DNA of 64,000 bases from Elgaria multicarinata webbii (GCF_023053635.1 NC_086187.1:28682501-28746500); one strand, 5' to 3'. Shown: positions 1-64,000, counted from the stretch's first letter. Notes: a model not told the origin generated them from the letters alone. A program made the numbers and translations.

Positions 1-380
1 TCGGATTATCTGCTTACCGTTGCAAACACTCAACGGCATCTTGTGAATGTCAACCGTTAAGATAACTATCACTGTCCTTTTTGCCAGAAGGCCAGCTGGG
101 AAATGGTGGCAGCTGTAGGCCTTTGTTCTGTCTAGGATTGTGCCCTAAATATGTTGCCTTTTAAAGTGCCACCAGACCCTTTGCCGTCTTTGGGGCCATG
201 TCTGTGAAGTTTCTCTTTCTCTTTTTGTAAATATTTGTTCTGACTTTTCTAAACAAAAAACCCAAAACCAACAACACGTGGTGTAGATTTGACCCGAACA
301 TCTCTAAAGCAGGATATAAATAGTAAAAGTGACTGCAAACAAGGGTCTCTTGTGGTTGCAGATTAAGGGGGGAGGGAGAG
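1..380. other. Upstream flank of NDE1, no gene seen
   Basis: AT-richer sequence before the CpG island. No exon or repeat could be recognised on either strand. In human a divergent gene (MARF1) lies upstream of NDE1, but no exon of it is recognisable here. Confidence 0.4.
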
Positions 381-823
381 AGGGGGGAGGGGATCCTTGC
401 ACGTGTCGTTTCCGTTTCGTGCTGCCCCGCCCGGGGAGGAAGGGAGGGGAGGGGCATTTGTGCTGCTGCTGCTGCTGCTGCTGCCCCCCTGCCCCCGCCT
501 GCCCCCAACGGGCCGCTCCTCTGCTGGGCCCCCCAAGCCTGCCTGCCTGCCTGCCTGCGGCCCCTTCTTCGCCCCCCCCCCCCTTTCCCGGGTCTGCAAA
601 CAACTCATTGAAAAAAAAACCAGAAGAGCGAGGAAAGATACAAAAGTTTCAACGTTCCAAGAGGCGCGTTCCACGGGCGCCGATTGGAGGAGCTCGGCGG
701 AGCCGCGTGACCGCCAGCCAATGGCAGGCCGCGCAGAGCCTGGTTGTAATGTTTCGGACGGGGGACGGCGACTTCGCGGCAGCCTCGGCGGACGGAGCAG
801 CGGCCAGACGCCCCCGGGCCACG
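381..823 (+). promoter_or_regulatory. NDE1: NDE1 CpG-island promoter and non-coding first exon
   Basis: Very GC- and CpG-rich stretch ending in a clean splice donor (ACG then GTGAGC, exon end 823). It carries an inverted CCAAT box at 683-687 and a direct CCAAT box at 718-722, with no TATA box nearby, as expected for a housekeeping CpG promoter. Transcription probably starts about 725-790, so the first exon would be short and untranslated. The exact start site is inferred. The CpG-rich sequence continues into intron 1 to about 1380. Long open frames here are composition artefacts. Confidence 0.7.
461..483 (+). repeat. CTG/CAG trinucleotide repeat in the NDE1 promoter
   Basis: Nearly eight uninterrupted TGC units about 200 bp upstream of the CCAAT boxes. 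Confidence 0.9.
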
Positions 824-1016
824 GTGAGCGCCTCGGTGGGGCCGGGCATCCCCCGGGGGCAGGGATGGGGGGGCGCCCCGCACCCTTGAGGAGGAGGGGG
901 GCTGGATCCCATGGCCGGCCGGGCTCCTCCCCCCGGTCCACTTTCTGTGCAACCCCCCAACTCCGTAGCCTCCCCGGGGCTCAGCTTGACTCTGACGTGG
1001 GCCCCCTTCCGGAGGT

Positions 1017-1065
1017 GTTTGGACTACAACTCCCATCAACCTCAGCCAGCACAGCTCATGGGGCT
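1017..1065. mobile_element. hAT MITE fragment (old)
   Basis: Contains the sub-terminal motif GGACTACAACTCCCATCA shared with the better-preserved MITEs of the window. Termini are lost. Confidence 0.5.
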
Positions 1066-1224
1066 GGAGGGCGTTGGGCTGGGGGCACAGCTGCCTTCTC
1101 TGGCCGGCTCACCTGCCTGGGCCGCTCTGGCCGGACCTTGTGCTTGGGCGGGGCTTCCCAGGGCTTTGGGGGGTGGGCATCCCCCTTGGGACGGGGGGGG
1201 GGAGGAGGAGGAGGAGACCTCCAT

Positions 1225-1227
<3 letters not shown>

Positions 1228-1255
<28 letters not shown>
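1228..1255 (+). repeat. CAT trinucleotide repeat
   Basis: Nine tandem CAT units inside the CpG-rich start of NDE1 intron 1, flanked by G-rich and GAG-rich low-complexity DNA. Confidence 0.9.
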
Positions 1256-1380
1256 GCCTTCTGCTGCTGGCCACGGGGGGGGGGGGGGAGAAGAGAGAGG
1301 GGGGTCCCGGAAGGCCACCTTTGCCCGCGGGGATGGGGTGGGGCTGCTCGAGAGAAAGGCGGGGGCGTTTTTGGTGCAAC

Positions 1381-1925
1381 TTCTCCATGGGCTGAGAGGA
1401 GCTGAATAGTTGACTCTGGGGAATTTTCCTTACTCTGTTTTAAACCTTCAAGAACTCCCTTATTGATAAGAAATCGTAATGCTGCTGCTGCTGCTGCCCC
1501 TATTTGAGGCTCTTTCCAACCAGGCTTCTCTCCCAGATGTAGCTGTGGAGTTTGGGTCTCTCTTCCTGTCCTTAACTTTAGGGAGGCGGCTTTCACCTGG
1601 GTCTGAATGAAGTGTGGGCACCGCCGCGCCCCCTTGATTGTGTCTGGGGGAAAGTTCTGTATCACTCTGGAGTCTGGCATGCGGGTTCATGGCGCCCTGC
1701 CAGGACCGCTTTCGTGGCCCGCGCTGCGCTTTCTCCTAGGAGGCACAGAGGCCGTCAAACGGGGGGGGGGCTTGTGTGCGGGGGAGAAAACCCAGAATCC
1801 TCGTCTTTTGAACAGCGGGCTGCTGTGGAGCCGGAATGGCTCACCGGAGACTGTTGGTTTGTTTCGCAAGCGTCCGCATCCCACAAAAGTGTTTCTGCAT
1901 ATGAAACAATCAAGTACACAGTGAC
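1381..1925. other. NDE1 intron 1 sequence, nothing recognised
   Basis: Unique-looking intronic DNA with a short CTG run near 1481-1497 and a G run near 1759. No exon or repeat supported. Confidence 0.4.
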
Positions 1926-1935
1926 ACCAGTAATG

Positions 1936-2050
1936 CAACCTTCCCCAACTTAACTGCCCTCAAAATGGGTTACACTACAATACCCATCACTCTCAGCCAG
2001 GGCAGGTGCTGTACTCCCACCCGTCTTGAGGGCCACAGGTTGGGGAACGT
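1936..2050. mobile_element. hAT MITE, diverged copy
   Basis: Begins with CAACCTTCCCCAACTTAACT and ends with CACAGGTTGGGGAACGTTG. These are degenerate inverted termini around a core similar to the ACTACAACTCCCA element. Confidence 0.6.
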
Positions 2051-2537
2051 TGACATTATGCCTCGTGCTAAACATGAAACAATACTGATTGTTTTAGAGA
2101 GCAGAGAAATTGGACTTTGTTGCTGGAGTGGAGAAGCAAGTGGGACTCTTCTCTCTCTCTCTGTCTCCCTCCTGCATCCTCCCAGCCCTGGTCGCCACCC
2201 ACCAAAACTTCCGGTTCCTCTATGACTCACTGGTTCTCCTAACGTCTGTCATCAGCTGTTCTACTTAGAGGAAGGAAACCAGCCTCACGCGTGGTGGCCG
2301 TTGGGGCCGCCAAGGGCTCTTGGTCTGTGATCGCTTTTTGCCTTGATGACAGATCAGGCTCCAGGGGAAGTCCTTGGTGGAGTCCTTGGGAATATATGGG
2401 TCTTTTGTGGGGTTTATTAAGGGTATTTTGTCGGGGTGGGGGCTGGGAATGACCTTTGTTCTTAAGTGCAGATTACTAGAAATCCTGTGGAAATCACTTT
2501 CCAGGCTAATAATCGAAAGGCCAGGCGTATCAGTTTG

Positions 2538-2705
2538 CAATATTTATTTATTTAATATCCTGCCTTTCTTCCAAATGGTCCTCACCACGTTTTATCCTCA
2601 CAACAGCCCTGTGAGGTAGATTAGGCTGAGCTTCATGCGAAGAGCATCGTTTCCAAATTTGAGCCTGGGTCTTCCCATCCCTAGACTAACCACTGCACCA
2701 CACTA
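2538..2705 (+). mobile_element. MIR/L2-like SINE remnant
   Basis: Carries the block 'TTTTATCCTCACAACAGCCC' followed by TGTGAGGTAG, and the tail 'ACCACTGCACCACACTAC', typical of an old amniote CORE/L2-tailed SINE. The same blocks recur near 8517 and 60438. Confidence 0.6.
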
Positions 2706-3160
2706 CCAACAAACTGGACATGTATATACTTCCAGTGGAGTAAATTCCCGGGTGCAATATACTATTCCCATATGTCTAGTCTTCAAGATGTGTGACAGCC
2801 CAACTTCAGCAACTACATGAAATGTCATCCTGGGTTACAGGTATTGGGAGGGGGGGTGGATGGAGGGGAGGGTTGTAAACAGTGAGGTCAGAAGGAAAGG
2901 AAATACAGCAAGTACAGGCTGTAGCAATCGTTTTATTAACAGTGGCCATTCACACTACAGTTGTTGCTGATAATGCAAACATTCTGACATTGACTAAAGT
3001 AATTAGCACATGGGATGACATAAAAAAAACCCACCTTTATCCCTATTCAAGCTGGAGGAGATAGAATCGAATTTATTCTTTGCTAATTCATTCTAATTGA
3101 ATTTATTCTATGCCATAACAAATGTGTTAGTCCTTAAGGTGCCACAAGATTCAGACACAA
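2706..3160. other. NDE1 intron 1 sequence, nothing recognised
   Basis: AT-rich intronic sequence without recognisable exon or repeat structure. Confidence 0.35.
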
Positions 3161-3165
3161 AAGCT

Positions 3166-3262
3166 TTTCCCCTTCCCTGTTTCATCTTCACAACAGGTTA
3201 GGCTGAGAGACAGTAACTGGGCCGGGGACACCCAGGATGTGCCAGCTCCATATTTATTATTA
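3166..3262 (+). mobile_element. MIR/L2-like SINE fragment
   Basis: Short piece with CATCTTCACAACAGGTTAGG and AGAGACAGTAACTGGGCC, matching the middle of the element at 8517. Confidence 0.45.
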
Positions 3263-4040
3263 ACTTATTTATTAAGGCATTTGTATCCCGACCCATATCA
3301 CAAGGATCTCGTATGTCCCTTCCTTCTTTCCGCACCAGAGGCTTAGGAGGGATCCGAGCCGTCGTTAATGAAATTGCTAAGGGAATTTGTAATTGGCTTT
3401 GGGAAGGGCCCCACTTCCTTTTGGAGGTAGCCAGAGTGAGGTCTCCGCGTGCCTCCTGGCTCCTCAAGCTGACATTCACAACGGACGGACGGCGAAGCGA
3501 TGAGTTTTACCCCACCTCCCTTTGCCACGTTTTGGAGACGCTTGTTTTGCCTGCAGCACGCAGGCCTGGCTTGCGTTCCTCAGCGCTGGCGTCACGTCAC
3601 GCTCGGCCTCTCCTTGTTCCCGGCCTCTCCAGAACCCTTCGGCGCACTTTCAGTGTCTGGCATCACTTGCTGCCCAGCTGTCTTCTGAGTTGTTTTGCCT
3701 CCCTGAACGTCTTCCTTTTTAATTCAGCAGCTTGAAACACAGATAGGGCTGAGCAAAACGGAAAGAGGAACTGTAAATTTAGTTTACAGTGCAATTTTTA
3801 AGAGGGCGGGGGGAGGGGGAAGTCTTGCCAACAGCAGATTAAAAAAAATAGCCATGTCAAGAAAAGTCCAGTTTAAATGTAAATTTTAAGTTCATCACAC
3901 ACACACACGCAAAGTTTATAGGGATAAAAGCATCAGACCTGGTTCAAGGCAGAGCACCAGCTGTGATTCCATGTATCCAGAGGTTTGTTTAGTATCTGGC
4001 TCAGAAATTATTTGTTTTTAGTACAATATTTATTGTACAA
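3263..4040. other. NDE1 intron 1 sequence, nothing recognised
   Basis: No convincing exon. Short open frames on the + strand lack family resemblance and splice context. A CA-rich run lies near 3896-3910. Confidence 0.35.
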
Positions 4041-4225
4041 TATTGTATTTTTACGGCTTTTAATCTTTTGTCAGCCTCCCAGAGAGTTTTGGACAGTGTA
4101 GAAATGTAATAAATGCAATGAAATAGAACATGAAAAGTAGTAATCCACCATTGAAAAGAATGACATTGCTAAAACCACTTTTAAAAGGCTGAGTTAAGAG
4201 ATGTGTGGAGACCCATTGTAACTTC

Positions 4226-4247
4226 AGAGAGAGAGAGAGAGAGAGAG
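4226..4247 (+). repeat. GA microsatellite
   Basis: About eleven AG/GA units. Confidence 0.9.
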
Positions 4248-4530
4248 TGCGCATGTTGCACTTTGGGAGTGATGCAGGAGCAAGCCCTCACAGGCCGGAC
4301 TCTGCAAGTGACGACGTCCTCAGAAAAGCCTCGCCTGCAGGTCTTAACAGCCCAATTCTTCGCGAGACGGGAGGTCCCGGACGCAGCCAGGCCCTAAGCT
4401 GTAACGGCTGAGAGCAATTCCTTGAATTGAGCCCGGGCAACAATTTGCAAGAAGGTTCAACACACAGGCTACTAAAGGGCGCAAGGGAAGCGTTTCTCAT
4501 CCGTATTCTCTCCTCCCACCCCAGGAAAGG

Positions 4531-4548
4531 ATGCTAGTGCGTTGCTAG
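4531..4548 (+). promoter_or_regulatory. Upstream ORF in the NDE1 leader
   Basis: ATG CTA GTG CGT TGC TAG, a five-residue frame (MLVRC) that begins six bases after the predicted acceptor of exon 2 (AG at 4523-4524). It ends twelve bases before the NDE1 start codon. A ribosome using it would have to reinitiate almost at once, so it could lower NDE1 translation. Function is inferred. Confidence 0.5.
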
Positions 4549-4560
4549 AGCACTTCAACA

Positions 4561-12703
<8,143 letters not shown>

Positions 12704-13910
12704 GGGACGGCGAGGCCAAGGCGTTCTCCGTCGTACAGAGGCCTGCTCCTCTGTCAGTTTCTAACGGGACACCAACGCCCAGTCCTGGCCCACTCACCTG
12801 TGGCCGAGGGAGGGAGGGAGGGAGGGGAGGAGGGAGGAGAGAATCGTGGGGAGGGGGCTGTGCCCAGAGAGATGGAGCGGCCTTGCATCCCACCCAGCTG
12901 TTGTCGTTGGTGGTGCTGAGGTACAGCGAAACCGCAACAGGAGGCCCAGATGTGCAGCCAGCAACGACAAGGCCCAGGACTCGGTAGGGGACGAGGATAA
13001 ACTGACCTCCTTAAATCTGCCCCTGGGACTGCTCTAGCTTACAAAACTAGCTGAAGACTTCCTGGTGGGTGTCGGTGTCTGAGAGCCATCCTTGGGGCAG
13101 AAGCCAGAGCTCTTGAGCCACGGATCTAGTCACAAAATCGAGTTGGTGGAGCGAGCGGCTGCTTCAGGATTGCTGACGAGCGAAGAACGTCGCCTTCTGT
13201 GGATGGAAACAGCTGGCCCTCCTGTGGCATGAACTTGGGTTTACCTGCCGGCACCTTCGAGGATTTCCTTCTGGAGGATTTTAATCTCTGCCGCCGATAG
13301 CCGTGCCCCGCTCTTCGGCTCCTTTGGTTAAGAGCTTCCTGCAATCCGAGCGCACCTGGTTTCGCTTTTCTGCTGGTGCTTCGAGAATGGACTTTTAAAC
13401 CCTAAAGCAAACTTCTGTGAAGCCAGCCAGAAGTTTTAAAAACGAGGAAGGCCTGCATTGTTATTTTTTGACCGCAGAGACAGACGTTCTTAATCTGATG
13501 CAAGGATGCAGCAGATTTCTTGGCTTTGGTTTTAAATTTAATAATGTTAAGAGGTTTTAACATTTGGGTCTCTAAAGGCCGTTCTCAGCTGTGTTTGTAA
13601 GAAGCAGCAGTTTGCATTGCATAAATGGAGGACCTTTGTCTTAAAATCTTTCTAGATGTCAGGAGCGTCTGTTCACGGGCTCAGTTGAGATGGAATGGAA
13701 GTCTTTTGCTCAACGGCGTCTTTGTTTCAACTGGGCCTACATGGGCCGGATTCCTCCGGGATTGTGACTTGGTGTTTCTTTACATCGTAGAAGCACCAAC
13801 TGGTGTGCAGTTTAAGTTTTGGGAAGGTCAAAAGTAGCTGATGTCGAATCTACTAAAGGAACCCTAACTCAACCTAGCCCCAATGCAATAAACAGACAAC
13901 TAATTTTTTT
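12704..13910 (+). other. NDE1: NDE1 3' untranslated region
   Basis: From the stop codon to just after the poly(A) signal at 13887-13892. Contains a G-rich GGGA repeat at 12809-12838. No open frame with family resemblance. Other polyadenylation sites may exist. Confidence 0.65.
13887..13892 (+). terminator. NDE1 poly(A) signal
   Basis: Canonical AATAAA followed about 40 bp later by the GT-rich stretch CTTGGTGTGGGTTCG, a plausible downstream element. Confidence 0.65.
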
Positions 13911-14549
13911 CCAGCCTACACTTCTTCAGTAGTCTTGGTGTGGGTTCGAGAGTAAAGTATACAGGGTTGTTGACGGCAGAATTTTAGATCTGGAAATGGT
14001 GTCACCCCCAATGGAGGCTGCAGTACTCCTATGGATAAAGTGGCATTTTGTGCCTATGGGGGGGTGGGGGGGGACGTGGTGCCAGGACTACCATTGACCC
14101 CTGTCTTTGTAGCCAGAGCCCTGGAACAGCCTCGCCCAGCCTGCTGTCTTCCTGACGTTTCTGGTTGAGGCACGCTGGGCATTGTAGTCCTAGAAGGCTG
14201 CCCTACTATAGTCATGAAATTCACCCACCACCTGAAGCCTCCCAAATGTTCAGGAAACCCTTTTCTGGGGTGGGAGGAGGGAGCAGAATTGTTCCTCACT
14301 TTGTACAGCTTAGTGCTAAATCAGCACGCCTGCCCCATCAGAAGCGAAGTCAGGGAGTCCGTCGTGGGGGGCAGGCTCTCGTGGAACCGGGTGCAAACAG
14401 AGCTTTCCTGTTAGGACGTCCCAGCAGGGAGCAAGCCCCTAGTCCTCTGTGAGGACAGACAAGCGCTTGAGCTCCCGCTGACAGCTGGGCCACGGAGCGT
14501 GTCCAGGGTGGCCCTGCACACGTCGCCCCAACAAGACTCCACAACAGCC
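13911..14549. other. Intergenic gap between the convergent genes
   Basis: Holds a G run at about 14059-14073 and a worn hAT MITE piece at about 14125-14205 (GGCATTGTAGTCCTAGAAGG). No gene seen. Confidence 0.5.
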
Positions 14550-15133
14550 CCATTGATTTTATAGACCTTTATTCGTGTGTGTTAAGCACAAAGTTCCTCT
14601 GAAACAATAACAGCTGGTGTGTTCTTTCTTCATTCCCTCCCCCCATCCCTCCCCCAAAAAGACATGGCTAAGAAAGGCACTTTGGTCTTGTGAACTGTGT
14701 GGCGCTGGGGGTGCAGGACCCAGGAAGAAAAAGGGGGGGGGGACTGAGTAGGAAGGGGGAATGAAGGGGCAGCGGCAGCATCAGGGAAGGAGCCCCCGGC
14801 TGGGTGGGCGCCGTCTTGCGGCTGGCACGCCCGGGGCCCCCAGGCGTTTGGCTCTGGTCACACCAAGAGCGTTGCCTTTTCCCCTCCGTGAAGCAGAGCT
14901 GCTCTGAAAGAACTCCTGGGGGGAAAAGCCGTTCCGCAACAGCGAAGAGTGTTGGTGTGTACACCGGAGTAAAAGGCGGCTGTGCTCGGTTCATTGTCAT
15001 GAGGTGGGGGTCTGTGGCTCTAGGATAAATAAAGCAGCATACAGTGCTACAATCACCCCCCCTCCCTTATTATTATCGTCATTCTTTTATTTTTGGGTTT
15101 CAGTGCTTTAAAATCAGCAAGCGTGGCGTTTTA
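14550..15133 (-). other. MYH11: MYH11 3' untranslated region
   Basis: Runs from the TAA at 15134-15136 to the AATAAA at 14568. C/G-rich. Its end is predicted from the signal only. Confidence 0.65.
14568..14573 (-). terminator. MYH11 poly(A) signal
   Basis: AATAAA on the minus strand, followed by the GT-rich GGCTGTTGTGGAGTCTTGTT. This gives a 3' UTR of about 580 bases. Confidence 0.7.
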
Positions 15134-60048
<44,915 letters not shown>

Positions 60049-60138
60049 TTACGCCCCTCCCCAGCATACAGCAGTCAAGTGCCAGGAGCTGCCGTCCAGT
60101 TTCCAGGCGTCTCGTCCAAAGGTTGGGGGCAGGGCGGG

Positions 60139-60191
60139 GACAGAGACAGAGAGACAGACAGAGAGAGACAGACAGAGAGAGACAAAGAGAG

Positions 60192-60234
<43 letters not shown>

Positions 60235-60235
60235 T
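60139..60235 (+). repeat. GACAGAGA/CA/GA compound microsatellite
   Basis: GACAGACAGAGAGA units, then CA, then GA repeats, about 120 bp past the P-loop exon acceptor. Confidence 0.9.
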
Positions 60236-60437
60236 GAGCAAAAGAAGAAACCCTTTCTGACCTCAGTTGGCCCTGACAGAACCAGTAGGTTAAAGACCCT
60301 ACAATATACCTACATATATTTACCCAATGTAAAACTGGCTCCTTTGTATTTTGACCCCAACATCTAACACTGCAGAAACATTTGACTAGGCACACCTAAC
60401 TGCAATCTTTCTGAAAACATGATTTGCTTTGACTTAT

Positions 60438-60680
60438 TTATTATTACATGTCCATCTCGCCTGTTTTACCTCTTGCAAGGAGCCCAAAGCGGCTTGCGTG
60501 GTCCTCCTCCACCTCCTCTCCCTTTCATCCTCACAACCACCCTTGCAAGGTAGATTAACCTGAGAGCCACCGACCAGCCCAAAGTCTTCCCGTGCGCTTC
60601 ACAGCCAAGTGGGGACTAGAGCCCGGGTCTCCCCAGTCCCCGTCCAACACTCTAACCCTTACACCACGCTGACTTCTACG
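60438..60680 (+). mobile_element. MIR/L2-like SINE
   Basis: CCTTTCATCCTCACAACCAC, GACTAGAGCCCGGGTCTCCC and TTACACCACGCTGACT, colinear with the copy at 8517. Confidence 0.65.
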
Positions 60681-61562
60681 CTAGAGCTCTGCCTGGAGCA
60701 GGGTCTGCCAGCAACGTCCACCCTTGCTCACACAGGGAAAGGTCCCGGGGCTCTTTTATTTGTTACGTCTCTTTGTCTTGTCTCTCAGCACACACCACCA
60801 CATACTGGGGTGATCTGCAGAGACTGGTGAAAATCTATAGTTACTACAGAGCAAGAATTCCAACAACTTCATTTGGAGGGTTGGGGGAATGCCCTTCTCA
60901 TTGCTGCAAGCTTTATATAAATTTGGAGACAGAACCCTGTACCAAAATTCTCCAAATCGTCTAGCAATCTGCCCATAGATCCCATCTACCGTTGAGTTAT
61001 GCTCCCTCCCTAAGAACCAGTTTGCTCTTCCTGTTCACAAGAACCGTGGCTATGCTCCACTTGAGCCTGCCCAAAAAGTCTGCGTCCGGCAGTTGACCGC
61101 GGTGCTGCCCTTAGACATTTTTGCATACAAGCGGAAAGCCATCACCTCCCCTGTGCATTTTGGACAGGTCAGAGATATGGAGGCTGGAGACAGGAGAAAT
61201 GTGCCCTGCTCGGCAGTCCATGGCCCAAACCAAGTGCTCCGTGGCACTTTGTGGCAAATCCATCACGCTTGACAAGCTATAGTTGGGTACAACCTTCTCA
61301 ACACTGGACAATCCCCACGCCTGTTTTCACAGAGAGGGAATTCCGCAGAGGTGACTGCTAAATGGTTCGTTTCACTTGTATAAGGACCATTCGCACATTA
61401 CATAGAAGCAAACCTGATCATACCACTAGAGAAACGCTCGACAGCCCTCCCCTTGTCAGAGATGGAGTTGGTACATGTGTCGCAATTCACAAGGTGCACC
61501 CACAGCGACCTCACAGTATCGAACAGTAACTAAGATGCAGGTGAAACTGTTGATCTGGATAG

Positions 61563-61640
61563 ACGTCCCCAACCCGGTGCCCTGCAGAGGCGTTGGACTG
61601 CAGCATCCATTTGGCCATGTCGGGGATATCTGATTTGGGA
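61563..61640. mobile_element. hAT MITE fragment
   Basis: CCCCAACCCGGTGCCCTGCA and GTTGGACTGCAGCATCCATT. Confidence 0.5.
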
Positions 61641-62449
61641 CCATGATCCATGAAATCAACCTCCAAAATCACCCCTTCTATTCCCAATCAAGGAAGCAAG
61701 CCCGGGGAGTGACGTAAACGGGATCTTGCTGAGAGATCCGATAAATTTGCTTTTTAGAAGAAGGCGGGAAGGCAAATGCAGAAAACTCAGGAACGGCTCT
61801 GTCTCAGGTTCCTTTGAACTTGGAACTCTTCCAGTGGCTTCGCTGCGGCTCAATTCCTTTTCCTAATTAGGAGGCGCCTTTTCTCGAACGCAGGCCCATT
61901 GATAAATGGGTCTGTGACACACACACACGCACACACAAAAGCCAGTGGGAGGATACTTGGGGTTGGTGCTAAGCCTTAAAAGGCCAGGCGTCATTTTGTT
62001 CTAGGATGCTTCGTTATTCAAGATAGCCGTGGCACTGAGGCTGTGAAGATTCTGGTCAACATCAAGGGCTTGAGAGAGAAGACGAACGGAAGAGATAGAG
62101 GCGATTGAATTACGAGCAGGGGGAAGAAGAACTTTGTGTTCTCATAACGCTACGCCTTTAGCTCACCAAAAAATGGAATAGGTTCAGGATTAGGACAGAG
62201 GTACTCCTTCATACAATGTATAAGAAACCTCTGGAATCCAGCATCCAACGATAGCCACTAGTGGATTTTCAGGAAGGTTAGGCAAATTGACTAGGTTTTT
62301 CCAAATTGCCAATCTTTGCCCACAGCTGTTTCCACTGGTAACTTCCACTTTTGTTTGCTCGAATAAGGATCCCCAGGGCTAGGATGGCCAGTTATTCATC
62401 ATCAAAACAGGAATAGCAGCATCAAAAAAGGGAGGACAAAGGGGGACAG

Positions 62450-62535
62450 AGATTTGCAAAAATGCTAATTTTTGTTTGTTAGCTTAATATACCACCCAAT
62501 AGCTGATATTCTCAGGGCAGTTCACAAAAATAATA
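62450..62535 (-). mobile_element. L2-type LINE 3' tail fragment
   Basis: TTAATATACCACCCAATAGC then TCTCAGGGCAGTTCACAAAA, the reverse of the GGCGGTATAAAAAT tail. Confidence 0.6.
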
Positions 62536-62597
62536 ATTGACTTCTATAAATGCAGATTTAGGCCCAATTATTATAATTTAAGGGGAAAAGGAAAGGA

Positions 62598-62890
62598 ACC
62601 TCTCGTGCAAAGCACTTGAGTCATTGCTGACTCCTAGAGGGACACCTGCTTTCACTGACGTTTTCTTGGCAGACTTTGAAGCGGGGTGGTTTGCCATTGC
62701 CTTCCCCAGTCGCGGATACCTTTCCCCCAGCTAGCTGGGTACTCATTTTACCGACCTCGGAAGGATGGAAGGCTGAGTCGACCCAAGCCGGCTGCTTGAG
62801 AACCAGCTTCCGCTGGGATCGAACTCAGGCTGTGGGGAGAGTTTCGGCTGCAGTAACTGCCGCTTACCACTCTGTGCCACACGAGGCGCA
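62598..62890 (-). mobile_element. Second tRNA-derived SINE family (Sauria-like), reversed
   Basis: TTTTCTTGGCAGACTTTGAA, GGTGGTTTGCCATTGCCTTC, CTCGGAAGGATGGAAGGCTG and, near the end, GGGATCGAACTCAGGCT, a reversed B box with CACTCTGTGCCAC. The arrangement fits a reptile SINE with the tRNA part at the far end. The family name is tentative. Confidence 0.7.
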
Positions 62891-63179
62891 GACATACAAT
62901 TTCATAGTGGGGGAAGGGCCATGGCCAGGTGCCCTGTGTACCTGCCTGTCCAGGTGGTCACTGTGGATGTTTCGGGGCCTCTGCTCCCCCTCCTTACGGT
63001 TCTTCCTCTTTAATCCAGAATCGGGCAGGGCAGCCCTTCCAGCCGAGAGCACTTTCGGAAGGAGGACACTCACCTCTCTGGCTTTGGTCTCGTGTCCTTG
63101 TGTCACTGTCTCAGGACAACATTAGTCCATTTGTAGCTTGCTCTGAATTCTGGACTTCAGCTAAATGGAACCTTTTAGT

Positions 63180-63240
63180 TGTGCGCTACCCAGAGAGCTT
63201 TGGCTGACGGACAGTATAAAAATGTAATAAATAAATAAAC
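63180..63240 (+). mobile_element. L2-type LINE 3' tail fragment
   Basis: CTACCCAGAGAGCTTTGGCT then AAAATGTAATAAATAAATAA. Confidence 0.65.
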
Positions 63241-63869
63241 CTCAGTGTTCGCAGGCAGATTCCCTGAGGTGGCTGCTTTCGTGTCATTCCGGTGGGCATC
63301 TGACCAGTCATTCTTGGCAACGGGTCCAGAGATGCATCTTCGGACAGGTCCGGCTGTTTCCCACATTCGCCAGGAGGGCATCCGTGGGATTTCTGGGCAA
63401 GGCCAACTGAGGCGACAGGGCACGGCCCAGCCCCGGTGTTGCAAGGGCCCTGCCCAGCGGTTCCACCAGTTTCGTATCGGTGGATTCACCGGGCTAAAAG
63501 ATGACCCTGATCCCGCACAAGCTAGCACAGCTAAGAGACTGCAGCCGCCAGCTTTACATGAGGCCCCAAAGCTGAAATATGTCCATGTTTTATTGATAAA
63601 AATTAAGTGTTCTGGGAACGGCTCCAGACTAAACATGCCAGTTTGAAGACATTTGCGTAAAAAGCTTTCACATAAATCTGCTTTGCATCCTTGCATTTGG
63701 AAAACCAAGAGCGTGCTTTTTATATATATAAAAAAAGCCACCAAAGCCTTTGAACTTATTGTTCTCTGGCCGGCTGGCCTCCTGCTGCAGTTCCTTTCCC
63801 TGAGGGCAGGAGCAGTTCATGGGAGACCATCTTTCCCCCTCCCCGGTTTCGAAACCAGAAATCTCAGTG

Positions 63870-64000
63870 GCGAGGGACAAAAGCCCAGCGACAGGGTCCT
63901 TGTTTTGCCTGCAGACAGTCCCGGGTTCAAAACCCTGGCAGCATCTCCAGTGAAAGGGACACGGAGGCAGCAGGGAAAAGGGAACGGGCCTTCTCTGCAA
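63870..64000 (+). mobile_element. tRNA-derived SINE (family 1), cut by the window end
   Basis: AAAAGCCCAGCGACAGGGTC, then CCCGGGTTCAAAACCCTGG and GCATCTCCAGTGAAAGGGAC. Confidence 0.65.

Noticed and set aside
1-900. A microRNA like mammalian miR-484 near the NDE1 promoter
   Set aside because: No sequence resembling its mature form (TCAGGCTCAGTCCCCTCC) was seen.
397-1395. 332-codon + strand frame in the first 1.4 kb
   Set aside because: Composition artefact of the CpG island and triplet repeats. It crosses the predicted exon 1 donor and resembles no protein family.

Overview
This window is vertebrate nuclear DNA. Genes are split into small exons with GT-AG introns, and the introns are full of CR1- and L2-type LINE tails, tRNA-headed SINEs, palindromic hAT MITEs and microsatellites. 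That repeat mix, together with proteins closest to my memory of the chicken gizzard myosin, suggests a reptile, most likely a lizard or other squamate. The species is inferred, not shown.

Two genes lie tail to tail. On the + strand, NDE1 starts in a CpG-rich promoter (about 380-1380, non-coding first exon ending at 823). Its eight coding exons run from 4561 to 12703 and give a predicted 341-residue protein. On the - strand, MYH11 (smooth-muscle myosin heavy chain) occupies 15134-60016. The 36 constitutive coding exons seen here run from the P-loop exon to the stop, join in frame for about 1,799 residues, and lack only the N-terminal ~180 residues, which must lie beyond position 64000. The poly(A) signals of the two genes (13887 and 14568) are about 680 bp apart.

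NDE1 is a LIS1/dynein regulator and MYH11 is a contractile motor. They are neighbours in human too (16p13.11), so this is conserved synteny, not a shared pathway.

The most interesting points are: (1) a 21-nt cassette exon at 57954-57974 encoding QGPSFAY, the loop-1 insert of the fast SM-B myosin isoform; (2) on the strand opposite a MYH11 rod exon (28730-28978), an acceptor and open frame matching the alternative C-terminus of human NDE1, so the same DNA may code on both strands; (3) a MYH11 intron (27060-28729) with a GC donor at one end and, at the other, a 28-unit GAA/TTC repeat that abuts a LINE 3' tail and forms the acceptor's pyrimidine tract; (4) four near-identical hAT MITEs with perfect 8-bp target duplications, two flanking one exon; (5) a ~500-bp inverted repeat between the P-loop exon and the SM-B exon.

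No RNA gene, CRISPR array or complete autonomous mobile element was found. One likely solo LTR (about 39845-40560) is the only retrovirus-like fossil noticed.
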